64,000 nt of DNA, from assembly GCA_034440615.1 (NCBI GenBank), contig JAOTOM010004956.1:142501-206500 (forward strand). The letters are read 5' to 3'. The position numbers were made by a program, and so were the translations under genes. Position 1 is the first letter of the stretch. Each line of letters opens with the position of its first letter. Below, piece after piece: positions 52,341-62,375 of the stretch. Under the pieces are notes generated by a model. That model saw only the letters and a program-made list of their open reading frames with translations, did not search any database and was not told the DNA's origin. Source of the DNA: Ashinkailepas kermadecensis. Lineage: Eukaryota; Arthropoda; Thecostraca; Neolepadidae.

Positions 52341-52455
52341 ATACCGGTAGCATTGACATATGTAACCGCGATCATCATCGCAACTGAACCTCCATGACCG
52401 AAGTTTGGCCATAGTTGTCGACGCGCCCTAAAGCCCAAATAACTAACTAACTAAC
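52341..52455 (+). mobile_element. 3' tail of an I-like LINE (or SINE borrowing it)
   Basis: The sequence GGCCATAGTTGTCGACGCGC, CCTAAAGCCCAAATAACTAA ending in (AACT)n matches the 3' end of the LINE at 53346 read on minus (GGCCATAGTAGTCGAAGCGC, CCGAAAACCCAAATAACTAA). It is therefore a 5'-truncated copy, or a SINE with that tail, on plus. The 5' limit is uncertain. Confidence 0.8.
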
Positions 52456-53331
52456 CAAAGTCCTGGAGTCGCCTATAGCATAAGTGTAGTGAAGTCGGTC
52501 TCGTAGGCCAAGTGATGTCGTCTAAGCGAACTACGCGTTGCGATAACCCAGTTCAAAGTCGGTGTTAATTTGCTCTATATTTGAGCAACTCAGTTAAACG
52601 GGCGATAATGGTCAAACAACTCCCGCAAGCTTACGGACGCGGTATACAGAGTCTTTCAGTGATAGACGCTGGGCCGAAATATACAAGTACCGGCAGATAG
52701 TTCAGACGCGCGACTGCCAGCACCATGAGCGGCGATCTGACGTGAGAGAGCCCTCAACCCCTTCTGTCGTCTCTAACCGGACAACGGTCGGGCAACCCGT
52801 GAACAGCCCGTCGGCTCCGCCCCCGGCGGCTGTTCATTGGCTCACACCATAAGCGGTGCGTCCGACGCCGCTGATCATTTGCGGGCCGTACAAGTGCACG
52901 CGTGCGTGCACCATGGCCGACAGGGTTCATGAACTGACGGCAGGGGCGTAAACCGACATACCTAACCTATCTAATCAGGAAACAGAGGCGCCGTTTGGTC
53001 AGTGGCCGGCGGCTCAGGTACGGGCACAACCCATAACACGATGATAAGCGCTTCCAGCCGGCAGTCGACAGTGGCATTCCTAACCTATCTAGTCCGGAAG
53101 CAGAGCCATCGCTGGTCAGCGGTCGGCGGATCAGGTATCGGCCGCAACCCATAACACGGTAGGAGCATCCGCCGCGGCAGTCTGCAGCGGCTGGATTAGT
53201 CACGAGACGCTATATAACTAAGTATTCTCGAACGATGGGAGCCAAACGGTATAATTATATCTAACTATGTTACATAAGCGGCCAAGGCGTTGTCTCACTC
53301 CTCATGTGGTCGGACCGGCTGAAACCACCGC
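52456..53331. other. GC-rich stretch with a 117-bp duplication; no gene recognised
   Basis: 52780-52850 has a GC box (CTCCGCCCCC), a CCAAT-type TCATTGGCT, and an inverted repeat TGAACAGCC...GGCTGTTCA. CCTAACCTATCT starts two ~117-bp units at 52961 and 53079 (to about 53190), then TATATAACTA at 53210. It could be promoter-like, but I see no transcript to attach. Confidence 0.4.
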
Positions 53332-53345
53332 CAGGCGGACACTCA
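53332..53345. repeat. TSD of the I-like LINE (3' side)
   Basis: CAGGCGGACACTCA, identical to 58572-58585; the bases beyond differ on both sides (c/g, g/t). Confidence 0.95.
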
Positions 53346-53494
53346 GTTAGTTAGTTAGTTATTTGGGTTTTCGGGCGCTTCGACTACTATGGCCATATTG
53401 CGCCCATAACTTATATGATCATGGTGATGCGGTTAGAAGCGATACCAAGCATCAGTACATGGACGACATTTAATCTTATTGCAAATTTTACATG

Positions 53495-54448
53495 TTATGG
53501 ATATCGATGAGGGGTATATATAGTTAAAAACGACACGTCGGATAAGAAATCAATTAGTCGTCCCGATCGGACAATGGGAGAGCTGTTGGAAAGAACAGTT
53601 CTAAGAGAAGTCATCTGGTGAGATCCAAAATAGCGTCTACGTTGGACAGTATATGAAGGACACGAGATCAGAACGTGGTGAACTGTCAATGGTGATCGAC
53701 ATGTGGCACACTGGGGTCTGTTGCCACCGCACAGCAGGCAACCGTGTGTGTTGTAAGTGTGCCCTATGCGGAGACGACACAGTGTCACCTCTTCTTTCCT
53801 AGGCATACGACAGGATGAACCCCATGGTTCCAAACGTGGCTTGATGGCTCTCAGCTTGTTCGCTTGGGTCGCGTCCCACATTGTTTGCCACTTGTTGAGG
53901 ATGAAGATGGAGATCTGTCGGTAGTGGTCCGTGGCGGGAAGCGGCAGCGACCGAGTGCACGGTGCATGCGCTGCTCGCCTCGCCGCAGCGTCCGCCAACT
54001 CGTTCCCAGCAATTCCAACATGGCCAGGAAGCCAACACAGAACTACCCGCCGTCCCAAGCGGTGCAGCCCGGTAAGACACCTTAGTATATCACGCACAAG
54101 TGGTTTGGAGGGATAAAATGTGTTCATGGCTAAAAGACTGCTTAAGGAATCAGTGAAAATCACATGACGATCACCTCCTGACACTTCGATATAGCAGAGC
54201 GCTTTCAAAACGGCGACAAGTTCTGATGAGTATACAGATGCGTGCTTCGGGAGGGAAAATGATCGGGTGACAGAGCCGCAAACAAATTCGCTGCCAACAC
54301 CATCCTCCGTTCGAGAACCATCAGTATACGTAATCGTCCATTCATGAAATGATCCGATGTGTTCAAGGGCCAGTGAGCGGAACTCTTCTGGAGGAACATC
54401 GGTTTTCCTGGTCTTAGCGAGGGATAAATCCACCTCGGGAGCGACCAA
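53495..54448 (-). pseudogene. LINE RNase H domain and C-terminus
   Basis: WTITYTDGSRTEDGVGSEFV (first Asp), SVYSSELVAVLKAL (Glu), HVIFTDSLSSLLAM (Asp), VLCWLPGHVGIAGNELADAA (His/Asp) and then EVTLCRLRIGHTYNTHGCLL with the CCHC-like CLLCGG...CATCRSPLTVHHVL. All RNase H catalytic residues are visible. The domain is intact although the element is dead. Confidence 0.94.
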
Positions 54449-55357
54449 CTCCCATGGGGGGTTTCCATGTGCTCGACCTTCCGGATTCCTTGGAGTCTAA
54501 CTCCGCTTTCTTGGAAAAGTTTATGTATGCGCACACCGAACGGAGCAGCATTCACATTGCGATCCCGCACATTGAAGAAAATGGCCCGCAATCGTCGCGA
54601 GAAAACATGTAAGTAAGCGGGGTGATCAGGGAGCTGGCGAAGCTTGCAGGCGTAGCGCATTCCCAGGCTTTCTCTGCGCAGACAAAGAGGGGGCTCGTGC
54701 GCCTCGGCTAGAAGACTTATCTTGGGTGAGGTACGAAATACTCCCGTTGCTATACGGATAGCCTTATGGTGAACGGTATCAAGTGTGCGCTTGTTGGCTG
54801 CAGCTGTACCGTCATAGATAAAACTGGCGTAATCGAGTTTTGGGCGTATCAAAGAACGATATAACAACATGAGCGTTTCTCGATCTGCACCATAAGTAGT
54901 ACGAGCAACACATTTCAATATGTTCAATGCGCTAAAACATCTTCCACGCAGGGTCTTCCGGTGGTGCTTGTACGTAAGACGTCGGTCAAATTCCACGCCC
55001 AAAAATCGCACGACGGGCTGGACGGGTCCAGCCCGACGGGCTTTTTGAATGTCGAAGAACACGGCACCTAGGTGACGCTTTCTCTGGAAGGCCACCCTCG
55101 CCTCTGTGTCTAGGGACACGATATGGTCGATTGTACTTCTATTTTTACGAAAGCCGCATTGACAATTTGCAAGGAGATCATTTTTTCCCAGAAACCACGA
55201 AAGACGGGCATTTATCATTTTCTCAAATAACTTGCACAAAGCAGACGTCAAAGAAATCGGTCGATAGTTCAGAGGGTCAGTACCAGCTTTCCCAGGTTAC
55301 AGTAACGGGAAAACCGTGGCATCCCCCCACATTGGGGGGAATAGATCGGATTCCCAT
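54205..55357 (-). pseudogene. LINE reverse transcriptase with catalytic palm deleted
   Basis: Landmarks: LNYRPISLTSALCKLFEKMI, LANCQCGFRKNRSTIDHIVS, HLGAVFFDIQKA, then directly FLGVEFDRRLTYKHH and the thumb (LMLLYRSLIRPKLDYASFIY). The segment carrying the PQGSVLSP and YADD motifs is absent and the frame is kept. The join at 55014-55035 is a small inverted repeat (CGGGCTGGA/TCCAGCCCG). A TAA at ~55300 lies before PGKAGTDPLNYRP. Confidence 0.92.
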
Positions 55358-55707
55358 AAATGGTTGAACGCGCCTAAGAGCACCGTGGTCACCTTTGCTG
55401 GCAAATGCCTCAATAATTCGTTATGCACCCCATATCGGGGCCCTCAGCGACGCTTTTAAGTGACGAGATGGCCGATATTATTTCAGATTGGGTAAACGGT
55501 TGGTTATATGAAAAATATTGCGGCGTAGAAAAGTCTTTTTCGCATACGGTTTTATAGCGCAGGAAGCTTCTATCTGTAGTCCCGGTTCGACTCATCTCAG
55601 CAAATGCAGTTCCGAATTCATTTGCCACATCCAATGGGTGGGCTACCTCACGATCGCCAATGACTAGTACAGGGAGAGGAATCCTGCTAAATTGACCTGA
55701 GATTCTT

Positions 55708-55947
55708 TTAATTCGGGACCAAATCAGAGAATGAGGCGTAAATTGCTTGCACACCGCCGTGAGCAATGGTGTCTAGCAGGACATCCTTGTGGAAAACAGA
55801 ATAACTTTTAATAGATGTCTGGTGCTCTGGTCTAAGTTTCGTCTCCTGCAGGCATACTACTGATGGGCACCGTTGATTAAGGACTCTCTGGAGTTCTGGG
55901 GCACTAGTTCTAAAACCTCTACAGTTCCACTGTAAAAAGGCTTGCAT
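55708..55947 (-). pseudogene. LINE ORF2 endonuclease N-terminus, truncated
   Basis: MQAFLQWNCRGFRTSAPELQ, then CPSVVCLQETKL and DTIAHGGV. The frame then fuses into linker sequence: the HGGVAI continuation and the later D-x-N and SDH motifs are missing, so ~150 residues of endonuclease are deleted with a frame change (continues as CKQFTPHSLIWSRIKRISGQ at 55766-55410). Confidence 0.9.
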
Positions 55948-56161
55948 GATGGGCGATTTAAAGGTTAAAACAGACGTCGGGAAACCTTAGAGATCTAAAC
56001 AGTCCTGGTTTCTGTATGAAATAAAAGGAGTTGCACGGTAAATGGTCGCTGTATAGAAAATTAGGGCAGTTAGAGTTTAGGGCGATTAACTGCATTGGTT
56101 ATACAGCGCCTAAGCTCCGTACCTTGCACAGGGACGGAGTATGTTCACTCCGAGGGTTCAC

Positions 56162-57935
56162 TTAGGCTAGGTCCCAGCGACTGGGTCCTGGGGCGAGAAC
56201 GCGGTGACGCTTCCGCTGGTGGGGAACCCGACAGCGGCATTCCCCTTTTCTGGGGCCCCAGCCGGGGTGGAGGCGGAGGGGGGCCCATCTCGTTGCCCGG
56301 CGGAGCCGGTCCTTCCACTCGCCGTCGCGGCAACGGGGTGGCTGGTCTTGGGGGTAGAGACTTCTCAGTCCTTTGGCGGCCCCCGTCCGGGCCCTCTCCA
56401 TCTGGGTGAGTCGTGCTCGTTTGGCCTCCCGGGCACGCCTTTCAGCTTCCTGGTAGTGAAAGCTTGCATCGGAGATATGGATTGGTCGGTGGGTGTTGCG
56501 TGAAGGCGATGGAGGTGCGGAAGCAGATGTGGAGGGCGAGGGGGAGGCCTGCCTCACAGGAAGGGGGTTGGGTTCGGGAAGGGAGGATGTGGATAAGAGG
56601 GATTTGGATGTGGTGGTGGTGCGTGAGGGGACTAGGGGGAGGTTGGAGGACGGATGGGAAGTGGAATGTGGTGATTTCGAAGGTGGCGTGGTAGAAGGGG
56701 TGGACTTTGGTGGGGAGGACGATGTGGACTTGCCTGGACGCTTCTTTCTCTGTACCTCCTGCCAGTTTCCATCACACTCAAGGTGGACCGCGGCTGTATC
56801 CTGGGCGGGTAACCCCTTCACGGGAGCCACGGCCTGTGCTTCACCCTCCACCATCACGGCTTCTCTGGTCTGCCATAGGGGACAGCGGGGGCCATGCGAC
56901 CCCAAATGATCGTAGCAGAGCTACAAGCTGACCTATCAGCACAGCAGCACTACCCTGTTGGTACTGCTCCGGGCGGATAGGGGTTTTCCTAATCGGTGGT
57001 AGTGTTGCTGCCTTGGCAGCATAATAAATTTCTGGACGTGTACTAAGGTACATGTCCCGGGCTTCTCGAAACGAAATGCTATGTGTAAATTTCAATGAAA
57101 GGATCTCCTTTTCTTTAATGTACACAGAGCAGGAACGGTCATACGAAGTGTGCGGGGATTGTCCTCTCCCGCAGGTAAGACACCAGGGCTCCTGGACGCT
57201 ACAGTTTTCTGCGGTGTGGGTAGTAGCCGAGCAGTTTGCGCATGAGGGGCGATTGCGACATGCAGGCTTGGTGTGCCCGAAGCGCTGGCATTGAAAACAT
57301 CGCATAGGATTCGGAATATATCTGCGCACCTTGACGCCAGTATATCCGACAAGAACTGTAGCTGGGAGGTCGGTTGTATTAAATGTCAAGATTATATTGT
57401 TGGTGTGCCGCACCTCCGATCCCTTTCTCGTATTGATACGACGAGCCTCTGTGACTCCTAACTCCGAGAGGCCGTCCACTATTTCCGCATCCGAAACATT
57501 TCTGAGGTCGAAGCAGTTAATGATACCCTTGGATGAGTTCTTTGTCTTGTGGGCCGCCGTATTCATTGGAATGGTCACTTCCCGTCTGGTATTACCACCC
57601 CGCATACTGTATATGAAAAATTCAGCTGCTCACGCTTTCTTCGCATCTTCTCCATTAGAAAACTCTACTTCTAGTCCTCCGTGACGCAAAGCCTGACATC
57701 TGGTGATAAGTCCAAATCTGTCGCACCCGTCACGTCGTTGAAATGGTGATAGGCACGCCAGCTGCTTGGAGCCTTCATGTGCTCGTAGAATGAGTATTCG
57801 GGGGTTTGGCTCATTCGAGGCGGATCGACCTGTCTGGCCCTCATGAGAGGAGCCAGGAGTGTTTTTTGTTATTCTGGATGCCATGTGATTGCTTGTTTTC
57901 CACTCCTCGTGACGCCCCATCACACAGGGGCCCAA
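56162..57935 (-). pseudogene. LINE ORF1 (gag-like, three zinc knuckles), broken
   Basis: The start is near 57935 (MGPCVMGRHEEWK...RFGLITRCQALRHGG). A TGA interrupts just after NGEDAKKA at ~57630. The frame resumes MRGGNTRREVTIPMNTA (57605). After VKVRRYIPNPM come the Cys-rich knuckles: CFQCQRFGHTKPAC, CANCSATTHTAENC, CLTCGRGQSPHTSYDRSC. A frameshift near 56890 moves to a Ser/Pro/Thr-rich C-terminal tail ending at 56162. Confidence 0.9.
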
Positions 57936-58571
57936 CAGGGGGGAGGCCTGGGCCCCGCGGACGGGAGGACGCCAGGCGCCCGAGGAGTTATACGGGGCAG
58001 GCGGCGCCTTCGCCCGGCCGGGAGAGAGAGACTCATCACCCCGACCGGGATCCAGCGCCGCCTACCACTTGACCCCAGCCGGCCGGGCCGGCAGACACTG
58101 GGGAGAACCACAGGCCCCCGGTCCGAGGCGACCAGCCACTTGGCCCGCGTGAGGCCCCACGGGCCCGCCCGCCCCTCCGGGATATCGGGACCAAAGAGGT
58201 GTGTTGGTCCCCCGTCACAACTAGCACCGTGCGACGGGGTACCTCAGCCTCCAGGACTCCGTCAACCCCGGGGGGGCAAGGGGGCGAGGCTACCCCGATA
58301 AAACTGAGCGGAAGGGTAGACCAGGGGAAGCTGGCCAATCTGCTCGTGACAAGGGAGGGGTTGATGCTGCAGGGTTGGATGAAAGACATACAAAAGGTCG
58401 CTGGCACGGGGTGGATACTGGAATTTGAAGAAAGGGATGGACGATGGAGACTACATGAGTCCCCGGAAGCACCTACGTGTTTCCACACCCCTTATCGGAG
58501 CGGCTGTGTTACCCCGAGGGAGCGCCAATTCCCTGGCCAGCCGGGTAACGAGGCTGGCCCCACTGCGGGGG

Positions 58572-58585
58572 CAGGCGGACACTCA
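58572..58585. repeat. TSD of the I-like LINE (5' side)
   Basis: CAGGCGGACACTCA, perfect match to 53332-53345. Confidence 0.95.
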
Positions 58586-59652
58586 TAACAACCAACCTGA
58601 ACAGACCTCAAATTCGAGCATCCGACAAACATTAACGCTAACCATGTTGCCTAAATTGTAATAGAGGATAATAAAGCATCTCAAATCGTGACTTCAAATT
58701 CAAATTCAGATTCGAATTAAGATTCCATTTCTTTGACATGGTGGCACGGCATGGCCATCCGGAAAATGGCACATGCGCTTTTGCTATGCCATATTTGAAC
58801 TTACTTCGCCAGTGCCGGCCAATCCTCAGCAACAAAATTATAGTTGTATCTAAAACTGTCTAAATTGTCCAAGGTTCAAAGATGGTCAGAGGAAAAGGCT
58901 TAAATGGAGACATATCGAAGAACCTTGAAGTGCAGACAGTGTTGATTTAGCCATTGTGTGGTACGTTTTGCAGATCTGATATTGTTTGTTTAGTCACCAC
59001 TCAAGATGTTCTTCTTAAAATAGTCCCCTTTATTTGCCGGGCATTTCAGCGTGCCATCATCTAGCTTGCCGTCTCATGTGTCATGCCGTGCGAGAACTTG
59101 CTGTGCCTGTGCCGTGTCTCTTGCCAGCATTGGGAAACAAGTGATATCTTTAGCTGCGACCATGGGTGTTGATTTCTGGAAATCATTGGGGTGGGGGTGG
59201 GGGGTAACATACATGAAGACAACGGGCACTCCCAAATGAATTGGGGCACACCCATAGAGTCCCATGTTAAATTGAAATTATTGGAGGGGGGGAGCCAACA
59301 TAGAGGGGGCACTGGTCCCCTCAAAAGTAAATAAAACAACATCCCTGGCTGCGACCCTGCCTCAAACTGGGTCGCCCCGTGCTCGTTAGAAAACGTTCTA
59401 ATCACATGCCGACATATCTAGCTATCAGACACAAATGATTATACTAAGCAGGAGCAGAACTTTCCGAAAGTGTTGAGCGGAGGGGAGGGGGGAGGACATA
59501 CGATGGATTTGGACGCCATTATGTCCAGTCAACGCCCATATGCTAAATGTTAAATGTCAGGACTACTTCTTGGAGGGGGTGGGGTGGGTGTCTGTGTCCA
59601 CATCCATAAATACCTATATGGAATGTTCCATCCGGGATACTAAGCGTCACAC
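58586..59652. other. Part of GMC intron 2; no exon recognised
   Basis: AT-rich with a G-rich dispersed fragment (59161-59345). Confidence 0.55.
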
Positions 59653-59780
59653 GTACTAGCATGACAGTGATGTACACTAAGCGACTGTGTATCATATATC
59701 AACGCCACTGATCATCAGATACCAACATAATTAAGCGAAGGATACCAACGTGGCTGATTATCAGATACTAACGTGACTGT
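59653..59780 (-). repeat. ~23-bp degenerate array of the exon B 5' splice site
   Basis: On minus, CAGTCAC|GTTAGTATCTGAT (the true donor) is followed by CAGCCACGTTGGTATC, ATTATGTTGGTATCTGATGA, CAGTGGCGTTGATATATGAT and CAGTCGCTTAGTGTAC. Copies are diverged but in register. Confidence 0.75.
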
Positions 59781-59904
59781 TTGGCGCCGTTGACATCTCC
59801 GACTGGATAGCCGAGGTACCGTCCTGCCTGGAGCCAGACGTGCGCCAGATCGGTGAGGAAGCGCGGCCCCGACACGGCCAGCGGCCCTCCGACGCCGTGG
59901 AAGG
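59773..59904 (-). CDS. GMC exon B
   Basis: Acceptor ctgttgcag, then (C)CC TTC CAC GGC: PFHGVGGPLAVSGPRFLTDL, AHVWLQAGRYLGYPVGDVNG, AKQS; donor GTTAGT. It matches the 'HG.GGPL.V ... LGYP..D.NG' block of GMC enzymes. Junction-derived tandem repeats flank it on both sides (73-bp ×4 at the acceptor, ~23-bp ×5 at the donor). An alternative donor at AAACA|GTCACG looks weaker and breaks phase. Confidence 0.88.
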
Positions 59905-60172
59905 CTGCAACAGCACAGGCGTAGCGACGTAAGTGACGTCATAAGGCGACTCCGCGGCCCTCCGATACCGTGGAAGGCTGCAACAGCATAGGTGTGGCGG
60001 CGTAAGTGACGTCATAAGGCGACGCCGCGGTACTCCGACGCTGTGGAAGGCTGCACAGCATAGGCGTGGCGGCGTAAGTGACGTCATAAGGCGACGCCGC
60101 GGTACTCCGACGCCGTGGAAAGCTGCAACAGCACAGCCTGGCAGCGTAAGTGACGTCATAAGGCGACTCTGC
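59881..60172 (-). repeat. 73-bp array of the exon B 3' splice site, four units
   Basis: Plus-strand units start GCGG at 59881, 59954, 60027 and 60099. On minus each has (C/T)TG(T)TGCAG|C(C/T)TTCCAC, i.e. acceptor plus the PFHGV codons. Each also has a TGACGTCA palindrome. The real exon begins in the unit nearest the exon body. Confidence 0.94.
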
Positions 60173-60786
60173 GCGACCGTACGCATGACGGTACCTTGTG
60201 GTGGGGTAGCAAATCAACAAGCATTCATAGAATCGAAGATTAATTTACTCCCAAGGCGCAACATCAAGATGGCCTCGCAGCATCTCACCACCAATAACTG
60301 CGATATATCACGCCTTAAAATAAATTTGTCAGTTAAATGGCATGCGTTTGAAATAGGATAAGGGATAGTGTCTATTTTGTCCCATTCTATCTCGTCCCAG
60401 GAGAACTGACAGCAAACCAGCACTCCCAACTTTCATATTCTGCCCGCAAATTATGATGTTTTAATGCTGAACGTTCATACTGGACGAAATGTCGAATATC
60501 GGGATAAAATGGGCGTACAAAGAAGGCAGCAAGCACAGCGACTGCATTTTCGGTGGAGGGGTATTAGCGCTCCAAGGAGGGTCGACTGGACCCGATGTTG
60601 GCCGAGCTTCCTAAATATCGAGAAACATGGCGTTCGCGCGGCTTTGGGCTAAACATCTGGCAACAATGTGCTAACCATGTTCGGGCCCTCCAAAACGTTG
60701 GCTGCGTATTGGGATGGAGAGCGCAAAATGCAACCTGCGGGAAATTTCAATTATTTTTTGGGGGCATGTGGAGTCGGAACCCGGTA
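60173..60786. other. Part of GMC intron 1; no exon recognised
   Basis: Mixed-composition DNA with short frames and no recognisable domain. Confidence 0.55.
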
Positions 60787-60865
60787 GCACCTCTGGTTGT
60801 GGGATTCCTACCCACGATCTTATAATCAAGGACCCAACGCCCTACCGACCGAGCTATAGGGGTGC
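60787..60865 (-). tRNA. tRNA-like sequence (pseudogene or SINE head), Ile-like
   Basis: On minus: GCACCCC ... GAGGTGC can form 6 of 7 acceptor pairs. The D-arm GCTC...GGGC and the T-arm GTGGG/CCCAC pair perfectly. TAGCTCGGTCGGTAGGGCGT is tRNA-like. The T-loop is TAGGAAT instead of TTCGAAT and the anticodon arm does not pair well, so it is degenerate. TTATAA in the arm recalls tRNA-Ile(UAU). Confidence 0.55.
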
Positions 60866-61218
60866 GCAAAGCCGCCGACTTGCCTTCGCCTACAATGTAA
60901 GCGACATAATTCGGGTCCTCATGGCGTAAACCCTTCATTCGTTCGAGGGTTAAAGATGCAAAAACAAACTTCGCAACCAACAATGAGTGCATCCGTACAC
61001 ATTCGCTACATTGCTACATTGCTACATTTGCTACATTGCTCTAAAAGGTGTTCATGTATCGCATATGTCAGGAAAATGCATCTTTTATTTTAATAGCACC
61101 AACCAATATGTTTTCTTTCTTTGGGGCCGCACACCTCGCGCTGTACATTCAGGTCCTCGACTACACCGGCTGTCTCGCGACACTGTCCCATTTTATATCC
61201 CTTGTCTTAAGAGACGGG

Positions 61219-61407
61219 CAGAGGCGCAGCCAAGCCCCCTCCCCCTTAGTAGGCAAAATACACGAAATCAAAAGAGAAACGTTGAGATTTTCCACAAGGA
61301 AAACCTAAATATTCCGCAACCTTCGTACGACAGAAGCGTTCTCTTTTTCATTGCGTTTTATTTTGGTCGCCCCACCCCCACTTAGGAAAACCCTGGCTGC
61401 GCCACTG
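61219..61407. mobile_element. 189-bp hAT-type MITE with near-perfect TSD
   Basis: Tips CAGAGGCGCAGCCAAG and (inverted) CAGTGGCGCAGCCAGG. Flanking 8-mers GAGACGGG (61211-61218) and GAGACAGA (61408-61415) agree at 6 of 8. The interior is short and non-coding. Confidence 0.75.
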
Positions 61408-61704
61408 GAGACAGACCTGTGGGCAGCATGCAGCCAATGAAACGTGCACCATGTTTGTGATGTAAATTGACGGTGAAGTTGTGAGACGGTTTGAACGACT
61501 CCTCCCCGTGAAGGAGACAGTTTTGACAAGCTGTGCACCTCCGCCGAGCTACCGCGTTTGATACTGGAAGTTAGCACCGTAATGTTGATATTGCAAATTG
61601 CGCAGCTGGCGTTGCCAAGCGAGGAAAGCCGGTGTTGCATGTCGGGAAACAATTCGAGTCGGTAGACAGCTGGTGTCGCATCTGCAATGTCCGCGAGCAG
61701 ACCA

Positions 61705-61791
61705 TGACGTCACACTAACGGCTGCCGCTCGGGTGACGTCACACTAACGGCCACCGCTCGGGTGACGTCACACTCACGGCTGCCGCTCAGG
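61705..61791 (-). repeat. 29-bp array of the exon A 5' splice site, three exact-length units
   Basis: Units at 61705, 61734 and 61763. On minus each reads (CCT/CCC)GAGCGG(CAG/TGG)CC|GT(G/T)AGTGTGACGTCA. The exonward unit is the true donor GTGAGT; the outer two have GTTAGT. TGACGTCA recurs here as in the exon B array. Confidence 0.95.
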
Positions 61792-61967
61792 TGCGGGTCC
61801 TGGTTGTCCTCGGCCCGGATGAAGTAGGGCAGCACGTCGTCGTATCCCCAGCCGGTGTTGCCGAGTCGCCGCCACTGGTCGTAGTCGTTCCTGTTGCCGC
61901 GCACGTACATGCCGCCGTTGAAGGCCGACGTGCCGCCCAGCATGCGGCCGCGCGGCAGCACGCACAC
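61778..61967 (-). CDS. GMC exon A
   Basis: Acceptor ctgaccacag. Encodes VCVLPRGRMLGGTSAFNGGM, YVRGNRNDYDQWRRLGNTGW and GYDDVLPYFIRAEDNQDPHL, then SGS + C; donor GTGAGT. The PRGRMLGG and YVRGN-DYD-W motifs are diagnostic of the GMC N-terminal domain (FAD contact). Its donor lies in a 29-bp tandem array. It is the most 5' GMC exon in the window; the GxGxxG exon must lie beyond 64000 or be lost. Confidence 0.93.
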
Positions 61968-61971
61968 CTGT

Positions 61972-62280
61972 GGTCAGACGGTCAGACGTCAGACGGTCAG
62001 ACGGTCAGACGTCAGACGGTCAGACGGTCAGACGGTCAGACGGTCAGACGGTCAGACGGTCAGACGGTCAGACGGTCAGACGGTCAGACGATCAGACGGT
62101 CAGACGGTGAGACGGGTAGACGATCAGACAGTCCAGACGGTTAGACGTCAGATGGTCAGACGGTCAGACGGTCAGACGTTCAGACGGTCAGACGTCAGAC
62201 GCACATCTGCCGGTCAAACGGTCAGACGGTCAGACGGTCAGACGATCAGGGCGGCCGGCAGTCAGACTGTCAGACGGTAC
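61972..62280. repeat. 8-bp minisatellite (GTCAGACG)n
   Basis: About 35 copies of GGTCAGAC with 7-bp variants. It starts 4 bp upstream (minus) of exon A's acceptor and fills the space up to the astacin exon. Confidence 0.97.
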
Positions 62281-62375
62281 ATTTTGTCTTGACTAACATG
62301 CTTGTGATTGAGTGTACAATATGTGCGACCTGCTTAGCTGACACGGCACCGATAATAGTCATATTTCTCCAGCAG

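Larger units (their letters stand above)
53346..58571 (-). mobile_element. I-clade-like LINE (ORF1 zinc knuckle, EN, RT, RNase H), full ends, internal deletions
   Basis: The 5226-bp element is bounded by a perfect 14-bp TSD. The 5' end (minus) starts CCCCCGCAGTGGGGCCAGCC and the 3' end is (AACT)n. Order on minus: GC-rich 5' UTR (58571-57936), ORF1 with CCHC knuckles, endonuclease start (55947), RT start, RT thumb, RNase H (54448-53495), 3' UTR. The endonuclease C-terminal part and the RT palm with the YxDD site are deleted. It sits in GMC intron 2 in the gene's own orientation. Presence of RNase H after RT places it near the I/Nimb/Outcast group. Confidence 0.95.

Noticed and set aside
52780..53220. 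A promoter with GC box, CCAAT and TATA-like text
   Set aside because: Kept only as a note: it lies inside a GMC intron, the elements are widely spaced and no exon follows.
57843..58588. GC-rich plus frames
   Set aside because: They lie in the 5' UTR of the minus-strand LINE bounded by TSDs; no domain.
60787..60865. Functional tRNA gene
   Set aside because: T-loop TAGGAAT and an unpaired anticodon arm make it a degenerate tRNA-like element.
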